A stretch of DNA of 33,145 nt from assembly GCA_964368275.1 (NCBI GenBank), contig CAYJAQ010000012.1, positions 1-33,145 of the forward strand, written 5' to 3'. Of the stretch, positions 24,349 through 32,145 are shown in pieces (within the stretch, counting starts at the first letter, position 1; the number at the start of each line of letters is the position of its first letter). This stretch comes from CAYJAQ01 sp964368275. Its GTDB lineage: Bacteria > Bacillota_I > Bacilli_A > ML615J-28 > CAG-313. The notes beneath the pieces are model-generated. The model was not told the origin of the DNA. It worked only from the letters and a program-made list of their open reading frames with translations, and searched no databases. A program made the translations under genes and the position numbers.

Positions 24349-26484
24349 ATGAAAAAAATAATGACTTTCTTAATTTTTACTTGCGCGATTTTTTGGGCAT
24401 TTACCCTCAATACAAGCGCACTAGCTGAACACTTTATGTACGTTACATCATCGGTTGGTGAAGACCAAACCGAACTTGGAATCAACTATCACACTGATTT
24501 GGCCGATTCTTATGTAAACTATAGCACAAGTTCAGCAATGAGCAATCCGACAAAAGTAGTTCCAACAGTTACTACTTGGAAGATTGATCAAATGGAAAAC
24601 GATGCAGAAACTGGTTTTCCTGAACGTTTTGTTTGTAAAGCTAACCTAACTGGTTTAACGCCTTGCACTACTTATTATTTTCAAGTAGTTGCTGGTAGCG
24701 AAAAATCTGAAATTTACAAGACTAACACTGGTACTACTTCTAGTACACGGTTTGCTTGGATTACTGATACCCAATCATTTGGTACTGGTTACACACAAAC
24801 AAATAACTTATTTAATCAAATTTATAATGCTGATAAGAATATTTCCTTTGTCTTAATGACTGGTGATATCACTGACCGTGGTGGTTACCAAGCACAATGG
24901 GATGCTTATTTCTCCCAAGCTAAAGCCCTTCAACATATTCCATCAGCTACTGTTCCTGGTAACCATGAGTATTACCATAGTAAAGCTTCTGGCTACATTG
25001 ATGCATCTATTTACAATCAGTTCTACAATAATCCTCAAAACGGGATTACCGAACGTTTAAACTCTTCTTATTATTTCAAATATAATAACATCTTATTCGT
25101 GATGATTGATAGTATGAAAAATGAATTATTTACAGAACAACGTGCTTGGTTTGAAGAGGTTGTTACTAATAATACTTATCAATATCTAATTGTTGGTACT
25201 CATCGTGGTTGTATTACTGGTGGTACTTACAAAAGTGATGCTGATATCATGTATCGCAACTGGGCTGATTTATTTGAAAAACATGGTGTTGACTTAGCCT
25301 TAAGTGGTCATGAACACATCTTCTGTTACTCAAATCCTGTAACAGCGAAAAAGACTGATCCTGAAAATGGTGTAACATATATGATTGGTGGACCTGGTGG
25401 AAATAAAGGCCCAACAATTCCAATGACACCATATAAAGAAGAATTAGCGTATTATCAAATTGAAGCAACTGTTGGCTGCTTATTCCAAGTTACTGAAACT
25501 TCGATGAAGATTAGCCTTTATAAAGAGACTGGTGGACCACTTCACACCTTAGAACTTCCTAACCGCCGTTTAGTTTCACCACTTAATGAATCACGTTTCA
25601 TTAAGTCAGTTAGTACTAAAGTAGACACTGAAGCTCAAAGAGCATCGCTTAACTGGAATGACAATATTTATGGTCATTACACATCAATTAAAGCATCTGG
25701 TCAAACAGTTAGCACTAATGGAACATCTAATTTTGAATTACCAACTAAGTTGATTAATTCTTCATTGACTAGAAAATTTGATTTAGGAGCTTGCTACCAA
25801 TCAAATAACTATTACTACACAGTTACTTTCACTAATGTCGATGGTACTGAAACAGTTAAAGAATACACAATTATTAATGATGAAACACTACCTGAACCTA
25901 GTCAAGATACTGCACCTGACCCAATTGAACCAGTGTTCAATGAAGGTAATGATACTGCTACCACAAATAGTGACATTAAAATTTTTGTCCCATTTGCTAA
26001 TGATATTGATGGTGATGAACTTACTTATGATATTAAAGTATCAATTAATGGTCGCGCTGGTGACTATATCTATGAACCAACTAATCTTGTAAAAGGCGCT
26101 GATGGTTTCACTTGCACATTTAAGACTGATAGTCTAGCAAATCGTGCTTGTGTAAAAGTTTCCGTAAGTGATGGTGAATTAACAACTGATTCTTTCTCGA
26201 ATGTTATAAAGATTGTTGCACCGACGGAATTGACATGCGAAGAAGATCCTAATCAAGAAAAATGTGCGCCAACGGAATTGACTTGTGAAGAAGATCCTAA
26301 TCAAGAAAAATGTGTGCCAACGGAATTGACTTGTGAAGAAGACCCAACCCAAGAAAAATGCAAACCTACTGAAGAGCCTAAAAAAGGTTGTAAGAAGAAA
26401 GATCTTAACGCTATCTTATTTACTTTCAATAGTATTGCTATCTTAAGTTCAGCCGCATTACTTTTAAAGCGTCGCATTAAATAG
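24349..26484 (+). CDS. secreted, tail-anchored metallophosphoesterase
   Basis: The product has 711 residues from the ATG at 24349, chosen because GAGG lies 8 bases upstream; a TTG at 24343 is too near. A signal peptide ends near residue 26 (NTSALA). A fibronectin-like domain of the purple-acid-phosphatase N-terminal type covers about 30-130. The calcineurin-like metal site has Asp140 (DTQ), Asp173 (GDITDRG), Asn205-His206 (GNHE), His285 (GTHRG) and His321/His323 (GHEH). Beta-rich domains of Ig/cadherin type cover about 410-620, including a segment with DIDGDELTYDI. Three 16-residue Cys repeats follow, then KKGCKKKD, a hydrophobic segment and a basic end (LLLKRRIK). There is no LPXTG. It is probably a cell-surface phosphatase or nucleotidase; substrate unknown. 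It is the only clear plus-strand gene here. Confidence 0.87.
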   Translation: MKKIMTFLIFTCAIFWAFTLNTSALAEHFMYVTSSVGEDQTELGINYHTDLADSYVNYSTSSAMSNPTKVVPTVTTWKIDQMENDAETGFPERFVCKANLTGLTPCTTYYFQVVAGSEKSEIYKTNTGTTSSTRFAWITDTQSFGTGYTQTNNLFNQIYNADKNISFVLMTGDITDRGGYQAQWDAYFSQAKALQHIPSATVPGNHEYYHSKASGYIDASIYNQFYNNPQNGITERLNSSYYFKYNNILFVMIDSMKNELFTEQRAWFEEVVTNNTYQYLIVGTHRGCITGGTYKSDADIMYRNWADLFEKHGVDLALSGHEHIFCYSNPVTAKKTDPENGVTYMIGGPGGNKGPTIPMTPYKEELAYYQIEATVGCLFQVTETSMKISLYKETGGPLHTLELPNRRLVSPLNESRFIKSVSTKVDTEAQRASLNWNDNIYGHYTSIKASGQTVSTNGTSNFELPTKLINSSLTRKFDLGACYQSNNYYYTVTFTNVDGTETVKEYTIINDETLPEPSQDTAPDPIEPVFNEGNDTATTNSDIKIFVPFANDIDGDELTYDIKVSINGRAGDYIYEPTNLVKGADGFTCTFKTDSLANRACVKVSVSDGELTTDSFSNVIKIVAPTELTCEEDPNQEKCAPTELTCEEDPNQEKCVPTELTCEEDPTQEKCKPTEEPKKGCKKKDLNAILFTFNSIAILSSAALLLKRRIK
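26221..26364 (+). repeat. three 48-bp tandem repeats encoding Cys-paired units
   Basis: Units at 26221-26268, 26269-26316 and 26317-26364 encode PTELTCEEDPNQEKC plus one variable residue. Each has two Cys separated by eight acidic or polar residues, suggesting one disulfide per unit. The first two differ at few bases, so the repeat is young. It forms the stalk before the membrane anchor. Confidence 0.92.
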
Positions 26485-26491
26485 CGAGAAA

Positions 26492-26513
26492 AAAAGAGCC
26501 GAAAGGCTCTTTT
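26492..26513. terminator. bidirectional terminator between convergent genes
   Basis: Stem aaaagagcc (26492-26500) / ggctctttt (26505-26513) has a GAAA tetraloop on the plus strand. T-runs on both sides let it end the phosphoesterase transcript (+) and the infC-rpmI-rplT transcript (-). It overlaps the rplT stop codon. Confidence 0.88.
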
Positions 26514-26907
26514 ATTCTGCTTCTACAACTTTCAAATTTTTTGCATTAGCTTTTTCGATTGCTTTTTTAGCAGTATCACAAAGTTTTGTAAATGTCTTTG
26601 GATCGCTAATAGCAAGTTCTGATAGCATCTTACGATTGATTTCAATCTTTGCAAGAGCTAGACCATGCATTAATAAACTGTAATTTAATTCATTGGCACG
26701 TGCACCAGCATTAATACGAATAATCCATAATTTACGGAAATTACGTTTATTATTTTTACGGTCGCGATAAGCATATCTTAATGAATGCATTACTTGTTCA
26801 TGAGCAGTCTTATATAAGGTATGTTTTGAACCAAAATAACCTTTTGCTAACTTTAATGTTTTATTGCGTCTTCTACGACTTACAACTCCACCCTTTGTTC
26901 TTGGCAT
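26512..26907 (-). CDS. rplT: 50S ribosomal protein L20
   Basis: L20 binds 23S rRNA early in assembly and in Bacillota also represses its own operon through the leader RNA. The product starts MPRTKGGVVSRRRRNKTLKLAKGYFG and contains the family segment with KLWIIRINAGAR. At 131 residues it is about 12 longer than usual, owing to a Lys/Ala-rich C-terminal extension (KKAIEKANAKNLKVVEAE). The ATG at 26907 has GGAGG 8 bases upstream. It is last in infC-rpmI-rplT. Confidence 0.97.
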   Translation of the reverse strand: MPRTKGGVVSRRRRNKTLKLAKGYFGSKHTLYKTAHEQVMHSLRYAYRDRKNNKRNFRKLWIIRINAGARANELNYSLLMHGLALAKIEINRKMLSELAISDPKTFTKLCDTAKKAIEKANAKNLKVVEAE

Positions 26908-26921
26908 TATTAATTTCCTCC

Positions 26922-27122
26922 TTACTTAATATTCGCAATTTGTTGTCTGATACGACGTTGGTCGGCTGTACATACAACAGATTCTTTACGTAAATGTCTA
27001 GTTTGTTTTTGGGTTTTATTAGGTGCTAAGTGGCTTGTTCCAGCTTGGCTGCGAACAACTTTACCAGTACCAGTGATTCTTAAGCGTTTCTTTGTACCAC
27101 TATGTGTTCTCATTTTTGGCAT
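26922..27122 (-). CDS. rpmI: 50S ribosomal protein L35
   Basis: The 66-residue product begins MPKMRTHSGTKKRLRITGTG, the standard L35 start. It carries the basic middle part (HLAPNKTQKQTRHLRKE), with a C-terminal segment containing RRIRQQI. I chose the ATG at 27122 over a GTG at 27134 because the added MCII is not part of the family and the GTG nearly touches the GGAG. The gene lies 20 bases after infC and 14 before rplT. Confidence 0.96.
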   Translation of the reverse strand: MPKMRTHSGTKKRLRITGTGKVVRSQAGTSHLAPNKTQKQTRHLRKESVVCTADQRRIRQQIANIK

Positions 27123-27142
27123 AATTATGCACACTCCTTCAT

Positions 27143-27685
27143 TTAGTTTTTCTTTTTTTCGGGCATTGGACTTAACATCATATACATGTTTCGACCATCT
27201 AAATATGGATTTTGGTCAACATTAGCGATGTCAACAAGTCCATCTGCGAATTTCGCAAATAACTCTTTTGTCTTATTAGCATGTTCAATCATCCGGCCAC
27301 GGAAACGACAACTAACTTTTACTTTGTCACCATCTGTAATAAACTTGCGAGCAGCTTTTTGCTTCGTATTAAAATCACCAACATCAATTGTTGGACTTAA
27401 TCTAACTTCTTTTAAGCTGACAATTTTTTGATTTTTGCGTGCTTCGCGAGCTTTTTTGATTTGATCATAGCGATACTTGCTATAATCCATAAATCGACAA
27501 ACAGGAACAGTTGCATTAGGTGCTACACACACTAAGTCAAATCCGCGTTCTTCTGAAAGTTTCAATGCTTCACTTGTGTTTAATACACCAAGTTGCTCAC
27601 CAGTTTCCGAAATAACTAACACCTTAGGTGCGGTGATTTCTTCGTTGACAAGATTTTCTACTTTTTTATCAAAAGATTTACTAAT
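27143..27685 (-). CDS. infC: translation initiation factor IF-3, ATT start codon
   Basis: IF-3 binds the 30S subunit, prevents 70S formation and checks the start codon. The 180-residue product has the N-terminal domain (LVNEEITAPKVLVI, VAPNATVPVCRFMDYSKYRY), a Lys/Arg-rich linker (KKAREARKNQK) and the C-terminal domain (VSLKEVRLSPTIDVGDF, KVKVSCRFRGR). The start is ATT at 27685, 6 bases after a perfect GGAGGTG (27692-27698). In-frame upstream sequence to 27763 would add 26 unrelated hydrophobic residues and overlaps the attenuator. ATT starts are the known hallmark of infC, allowing IF-3 to repress its own synthesis. Confidence 0.96.
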   Translation of the reverse strand: MSKSFDKKVENLVNEEITAPKVLVISETGEQLGVLNTSEALKLSEERGFDLVCVAPNATVPVCRFMDYSKYRYDQIKKAREARKNQKIVSLKEVRLSPTIDVGDFNTKQKAARKFITDGDKVKVSCRFRGRMIEHANKTKELFAKFADGLVDIANVDQNPYLDGRNMYMMLSPMPEKKKN

Positions 27686-27898
27686 AAACTCCACCTCCGT
27701 AAAAATTTTGATTAAATAAAGAATGAAAAAAAAGCGGGATAAACCCACTTTCCTATCAATCAATTGAACATTCTATGATTAGCGTCATTCTTACAAGTTA
27801 CGCTTTTATACTTAGATTTGTTCGTGACTCTTTTGCCTACCAACATTATCAGTCAGGCGAGAAGTGGGACTTCTTCTTTTCACTACGATATTTAATTC
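27686..27898 (-). ncRNA. L20-type leader of infC-rpmI-rplT
   Basis: About 210 bases of untranslated leader run from the promoter to infC. On the minus strand it shows a hairpin around GTCCCAC (near 27862-27873), a GCCT/AGGC closing pair (27855-27858 with 27835-27838), a stem AGCGT/ACGCT (27800-27804 with 27781-27785) and a terminator-like hairpin at 27731-27751. The upstream CCCACTT (27862-27868) can also pair with AAGTGGG of the terminator arm, giving a plausible antiterminator. Length, position and gene set fit the Bacillota L20 leader; a match to the Rfam model was not run. Confidence 0.75.
27726..27751 (-). terminator. attenuator hairpin in the L20 leader
   Basis: Arms aaagcggg (27731-27738) / cccacttt (27744-27751), with one G-U pair and a 5-base loop, are followed on the minus strand by a run of Ts. 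It precedes infC by about 40 bases and should end transcription early when L20 is in excess. Confidence 0.8.
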
Positions 27899-27904
27899 GT
27901 TAGT

Positions 27905-27933
27905 ATTATAGCACTATTGAAGCTTTTTGTCAA
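27905..27933 (-). promoter_or_regulatory. consensus promoter of infC-rpmI-rplT
   Basis: A perfect TTGACA (27928-27933), 17 bases, perfect TATAAT (27905-27910) on the minus strand. It is the strongest promoter in the window. Its -35 lies about 20 bases past the ABC permease stop, with no terminator between. Confidence 0.9.
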
Positions 27934-27953
27934 TCAATATAACTTATTATTTA

Positions 27954-28661
27954 CTAAATATCAATTCTTTGGTAGACAATTACACCGATAGTTAAATAGA
28001 TAAGCATCATGATCACCACTTGCATACTCGTATACCTAAAGATAAAAGTATTGTTAAATTCCAAAAGATTGGGAAATATGAAAGCAATTAGTTTTGATGC
28101 ATCTAAGCTTATTGTTACCAGCATTTCGCTCATTATGTAACTAATACAAGGTATTATTAAGGCAAAGGGATTTTGAAAAATCAAGATGGTCAAAATAGCA
28201 ATTGCCCCATATAGATAACTCATAAGCATTATACGTAGCCATACTAACCATTGTAGGAAGGAAAAAAAGAACCAATTAGTGAGTATAAAGCCTAGAGTTA
28301 TATATATGAAGAAGGCGATTATGCCAACAATCGTTACTGGAATTAAGGTACTAATAACTTTTGTAATAAGATACTTAGTCCTACTATTAGTATTATTAAT
28401 ACATAATACCCGGTAACTATCATCATTTTTGGTAAATCCCATTGCCATAATAAAACAAGCGAATAAGGGTATTAACATTTTGATTACTAAAATACTGTTG
28501 TAAAAATAGTTATCATTAGCAAATGCTTTGGTGTATTGGTGACGATTAATTGGGATAATAATTACTGTAAAAGCAGCAATGATTATAACAATTATAATGG
28601 CCATTATGATGAGATTGCGTTTGTTAAAGAGATACTTCTGATGGAGACGAACTAATTTCAT
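27954..28661 (-). CDS. ABC transporter permease (ABC-2-like)
   Basis: This 235-residue, strongly hydrophobic protein has about six membrane segments (first at about 17-36). A loop containing QYTKAFANDNYFYNS lies between the first and second, the pattern of small ABC-2-type permeases. It pairs with the ATPase encoded just upstream, whose end it overlaps by 38 bases. The ATG at 28661 has no clear ribosome site, so translation is likely coupled to the ATPase gene. Substrate unknown; export of a peptide or lipid, or self-protection, are possible for such two-gene units. It is the last gene of the four-gene locus starting at 30782. Confidence 0.8.
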   Translation of the reverse strand: MKLVRLHQKYLFNKRNLIIMAIIIVIIIAAFTVIIIPINRHQYTKAFANDNYFYNSILVIKMLIPLFACFIMAMGFTKNDDSYRVLCINNTNSRTKYLITKVISTLIPVTIVGIIAFFIYITLGFILTNWFFFSFLQWLVWLRIMLMSYLYGAIAILTILIFQNPFALIIPCISYIMSEMLVTISLDASKLIAFIFPNLLEFNNTFIFRYTSMQVVIMMLIYLTIGVIVYQRIDI

Positions 28662-29271
28662 TATTTCGTTGATAATCCTCCTTATGATTAAAGTCGATAA
28701 TCTTTTTTTTACGGAAGGGATACTTCTTAGAAAAATGGGTAGTAATTATTAACAGTTTATGTTGCTTTTTTAGGGCTGCTAATATTTTTACAAATAACAC
28801 TTGAGTATCATTATCAAGCCCATTTAATGGTTCATCAAAAATGTAACAATCTGCTTCTTTCATTAGGGTTTGGATTAATATTACTTTTTGACGCATTCCC
28901 TTTGATAAATCTTTGATTAAAGTATTATGAGCACTTGTTAAAGCAAATAGTTCTAAATAATATTGCATGCGTGCCTTGGTAGCATTTGCATCTTTTTCAA
29001 GTTCAGCAAGCATATAGAGAAAAGCATCAACGCTAATAAAACCAGGTAATTGGACCCTTTCGGGGGCATATGAGAACTTTTCAACATTACCAGTAAAGTT
29101 ACCAAGGTATTTAGAAAAGCCAAGCAAACATTTGATAAAGGTTGATTTACCGGTACCATTATCACCAATTAAAAAGTTGACTACATCGCTATTTAACGTA
29201 ACATTAAAATCTTCTAACACTTTATTCTTGCCATAGCTTTTTTGAACACTAACTGCTTTAATATACCTCAT
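28624..29271 (-). CDS. ABC transporter ATP-binding protein
   Basis: This 215-residue nucleotide-binding domain has Walker A GDNGTGKST (36-44), the signature LSKGM (122-126), Walker B CYIFDEP (Asp146, Glu147) and the switch His in ITTH near 180. The C-terminus after that is short and Lys/Ser-rich. I use the ATG at 29271, where the fold begins (MRYIKAVSVQKSYG); an ATG at 29319 adds 16 residues with no domain match. It overlaps the upstream membrane protein gene by 14 bases and the permease by 38. It should power the permease encoded next to it. Confidence 0.9.
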   Translation of the reverse strand: MRYIKAVSVQKSYGKNKVLEDFNVTLNSDVVNFLIGDNGTGKSTFIKCLLGFSKYLGNFTGNVEKFSYAPERVQLPGFISVDAFLYMLAELEKDANATKARMQYYLELFALTSAHNTLIKDLSKGMRQKVILIQTLMKEADCYIFDEPLNGLDNDTQVLFVKILAALKKQHKLLIITTHFSKKYPFRKKKIIDFNHKEDYQRNNEISSSPSEVSL

Positions 29272-30163
29272 ACTGCTCTTTGATACCGCTTGGGCTACTA
29301 CTCGTTGTGAATAATTCATATGGCATAATTAACTGCTCAAATGTTTGATTGCCTATTTGTCCTGAAATGATAATTCCCGCTTGATTAACAAAGATCTTTT
29401 CATGATAATAGATAGGAATGCTGAAGAATAGACTTGTACCTGCTTTGATGGTAACCTCTTTCATTAATGCATCAGAACTACTACTCCAATCGCCATTAAA
29501 GAGCTTTGGTAAACTATCTGGAGCAGTTTGATAAGTAACAATAACCCCCGGCTTAATACTTTGGCTTAATAGTGATATTGCTTTAAGCGTAATATCTTGG
29601 CTAGTCGAGTTACCTATTTCTAAAAGCACGCCTTGTAAAGTCGACATTTCGCCCCAATTATTAGCCCATCCCTTTATCATTTTGATGTCTAAATAATGAT
29701 TGAAATTATTTTTTATTAAGCTAATATTTCCTATGTTAAAACTAATATTGTCATTATTCTTAAAGATTAATTCTAAGTAAGCATGCTTGATAAAAAGGGG
29801 CGTATCGCTGCTAAAATTAAGTTCACAAGTTAGTAAATACTGATAATATGTGCTATTATCAATTACCCTCTTTACTGAGTTTTCGGTAATATCAACAAGG
29901 GTAACTAAGTAGGTTTCCTCGTATTCACCTTGTAAATATGTTTGCTTAATATTACTAAGTGATAGACATTCCAGTTTCTTTTTACTAGCCAAAAGAGGTA
30001 CCGTAAGATGGGTTTTATCTCCAGATATTACTAAACTATAATCGCGTGGATAGGTAATAAATGTTGTGTTTTTCTGCCGTTTATTATTGAAAATAACTAC
30101 TAAAATAGCAGTTGAAAGTACTACCGCCGCTAATATTAAATACTTAATAAATCTTTGTTTCAT
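29258..30163 (-). CDS. membrane-anchored extracytoplasmic protein, unknown function
   Basis: From the ATG at 30163 it has 301 residues: a basic n-region (MKQRFIKY), one hydrophobic segment (about 8-26) and then an extracytoplasmic part of about 270 residues. That part is rich in beta-branched residues and Asn/Ser, with few charges in runs. I do not recognise the fold. Longer in-frame starts (30181, 30229) exist but overlap the upstream gene more and bury the signal-like segment. It overlaps the neighbour on each side, so it belongs to the four-gene locus and may be the surface partner of the ABC transporter. Confidence 0.65.
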   Translation of the reverse strand: MKQRFIKYLILAAVVLSTAILVVIFNNKRQKNTTFITYPRDYSLVISGDKTHLTVPLLASKKKLECLSLSNIKQTYLQGEYEETYLVTLVDITENSVKRVIDNSTYYQYLLTCELNFSSDTPLFIKHAYLELIFKNNDNISFNIGNISLIKNNFNHYLDIKMIKGWANNWGEMSTLQGVLLEIGNSTSQDITLKAISLLSQSIKPGVIVTYQTAPDSLPKLFNGDWSSSSDALMKEVTIKAGTSLFFSIPIYYHEKIFVNQAGIIISGQIGNQTFEQLIMPYELFTTSSSPSGIKEQYEVY

Positions 30164-30782
30164 AGAAATCACAATACTCATTGACAATGTCAATGTATTC
30201 CCACTCGCCTTTCTTAACAGGAATGCCAAATAGGTAATAAACCCCTACCCCATTGTTTAATCTTGCTTCACCTCTAATAGAAACTACTAGTTTTACTTTA
30301 GGGGGAATGGTAATAATAAGCTCCGTACTTTCGGTTTTCTCGGAGGTTGTTTTCTTGCCAATTTTTTGGCGAATACTACCATCAAGTCCGGCACTAATCG
30401 CTTTAATTTTCCCACTCACCTTTATTGAAGTATCCCATGAGGTTTCTACATCTTTACTAATGGAATGCTTTTCACCATAGTTATAAGTGAAACGTAAGGG
30501 ACTTGTGGTATTGTTGGCTTTAGCAAAAATAGTATCACCTTGATAATTGACAATCTGATTATAGCAGATACTATTCACACTCCAACCAAAGGCTTTCCAT
30601 TTTAGATAATCATATGCCCCTTTAATTCGTTGCTCAGGCATATTTATCAACAAGCACCCACCGGTAACTTCGGGAAAAGTAATCTCTTGAAACTCGGGAT
30701 GGCCAGTATCCTGAACGGCTGATACAACCAAAGTATTAAAAGAAACCATAATACAAAATAAAGCAAAAACAATTTTTTTAAT
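30144..30782 (-). CDS. exported beta-rich protein, probable ATT start
   Basis: With the only canonical start, ATG at 30749, the product begins MVSFNTLVVSA and lacks a basic n-region and any ribosome site. In frame upstream, before a TGA at 30801-30803, the codons read ATT-AAA-AAA-ATT..., giving KKIVFALFCIMVSFNTLVVSA, a complete signal peptide. GAGGTG (30790-30795) sits 7 bases before the ATT at 30782. I therefore propose an ATT start (212 residues), as in infC. The mature part has an alternating Ser/Thr segment (about 100-155, SISKDVETSWDTSIKVSG, then TSEKTESTELIITIPP). This pattern recalls aerolysin/ETX-MTX2-type beta-hairpins, but I cannot confirm that fold. It is the first gene of the four-gene locus. 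Confidence 0.6.
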   Translation of the reverse strand: MKKIVFALFCIMVSFNTLVVSAVQDTGHPEFQEITFPEVTGGCLLINMPEQRIKGAYDYLKWKAFGWSVNSICYNQIVNYQGDTIFAKANNTTSPLRFTYNYGEKHSISKDVETSWDTSIKVSGKIKAISAGLDGSIRQKIGKKTTSEKTESTELIITIPPKVKLVVSIRGEARLNNGVGVYYLFGIPVKKGEWEYIDIVNEYCDFYETKIY

Positions 30783-30808
30783 AATAAAACACCTCTTCTT
30801 TCAAAACC

Positions 30809-30837
30809 ATTTTACCTGAAGTATTTATCAACTTCAA
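30809..30837 (-). promoter_or_regulatory. promoter of the four-gene export/ABC locus
   Basis: TTGAAG (30832-30837) and TAAAAT (30809-30814) on the minus strand are 17 bases apart. The start point would be about 20 bases before the proposed ATT start. An inverted repeat tgaagt (30817-30822) / acttca (30831-30836) lies across the spacer and -35, a possible repressor site. Confidence 0.6.
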
Positions 30838-30882
30838 GTGATTTATGTTTCGAAAATAGGGGTGTTTTTTAAATTGCTTTTT

Positions 30883-32145
30883 TTACTTGTTTTTCATGAA
30901 TTCTTCGATATCAGCTACTTCTTTGATAATGCTTTGGGATAAACAAATCGCTTTTTCTTTAGTGATTAATACATCATCTTCAATGCGAATACCAATACCT
31001 TCTTCAGCTACATATAAACCAGGTTCAACTGTTACAACCATTCCCGCTAAAATGCCATTACTACGAACATCAGGATCATGCGTGTCTAGTCCTAGTGAAT
31101 GGCCAATTGAATGATAGTAGTAACGTTCTAATTCACTATCTTCTTTTATTAAACCTAATTTTTTACAACCAACTGCTAAAATACTTTTAGCATAATTATT
31201 GTATTCTAACCAGCTGACGCCGGCTTTCAAAAACTCGATACACTTTTTATTACATTCAAGTACAACTTCATAAATTGCTTTTTGACGAGGTGTAAATTTC
31301 CCGCTTACGGGGAAGGTGCGACTAATATCACTTGCATAATGATCAGTGTAGGCACCGACATCCATTAGAAGTAAGCTATCTTTCACAATGTCATTGTTAT
31401 TAGCAACATAGTGAAGGGTTGTGCCATTCTTACCCGCTGCCATTATGCTTGGGAAAGATACTGCCTTACCAGCTTTATCTAGAATAAAATTATAATAGGC
31501 ATTAGCATCTTTTTCACTATGCAAATCATCATGGTTACGCATAACATTTTCAATTGCTAATCGGGTAGTTTCAATACTTTTCTTCATTAATTCAACTTCT
31601 AAATCACTCTTAATCATTCTTAATTTAATTAGCTCTGAATAGATATCTTTAATAACTAAGGCCGGATAAGTCTTTTTAATATTACGAGCCATTGCTAAAG
31701 CAAAAGTATTGTAAAGTGGAAAATTGCGATGTTCTAGGTCAAGATATAGGTTTTTAATATTACCCATTGAGTAACGATAAAATTGTAAGTGTTGAGCCAT
31801 AAAGTTATCAAAGGCATCATTATAGAAAATATTCTTTACTTCAATACCAGAAATTTTAGATGCCTGTTCCTTGGTTAACGAATAACCAACCCATTTAGCT
31901 TGTACTTCATCATTTTCATCAATGAATAAATACTCAACATATTTGTTATCTAATTTTCCAACAATTAGTTTTACATCAGCTTGGTCAATACCAGTTAAGT
32001 AATAGAAATTGTTATTTACCACGAAGCTGTATGCTTCATCTGCCGTTTGGAACACTTCATACCCCGAGTGTAATAGGGCAAATGAATTATCTTCTATTTG
32101 ATTAAATATTTTCTTTCGGTTGTTTTGGAATTGCTTTACCAACAT
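30883..32145 (-). CDS. M24B Xaa-Pro aminopeptidase
   Basis: This metallopeptidase removes N-terminal residues before proline. The 420 residues contain an N-terminal creatinase-like domain (about 1-170) and the pita-bread catalytic domain. The five metal ligands are Asp262 (MDVG), Asp273 (ASDISRTF), His349 (GHSLG), Glu374 (VEPGLY) and Glu389 (RIEDD), with spacing like E. coli PepP. The ATG at 32145 has GGAG 7 bases upstream and lies inside the end of the MarR-type gene (44-base overlap), so they are co-transcribed. No clear terminator follows. It could be called pepP or papA in other genomes; I leave the symbol open. Confidence 0.94.
   Translation of the reverse strand: MLVKQFQNNRKKIFNQIEDNSFALLHSGYEVFQTADEAYSFVVNNNFYYLTGIDQADVKLIVGKLDNKYVEYLFIDENDEVQAKWVGYSLTKEQASKISGIEVKNIFYNDAFDNFMAQHLQFYRYSMGNIKNLYLDLEHRNFPLYNTFALAMARNIKKTYPALVIKDIYSELIKLRMIKSDLEVELMKKSIETTRLAIENVMRNHDDLHSEKDANAYYNFILDKAGKAVSFPSIMAAGKNGTTLHYVANNNDIVKDSLLLMDVGAYTDHYASDISRTFPVSGKFTPRQKAIYEVVLECNKKCIEFLKAGVSWLEYNNYAKSILAVGCKKLGLIKEDSELERYYYHSIGHSLGLDTHDPDVRSNGILAGMVVTVEPGLYVAEEGIGIRIEDDVLITKEKAICLSQSIIKEVADIEEFMKNK

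Noticed and set aside
27686..27763. 26-residue hydrophobic N-terminal extension of IF-3
   Set aside because: It overlaps the attenuator hairpin, lies upstream of a perfect ribosome site and is not part of the family.
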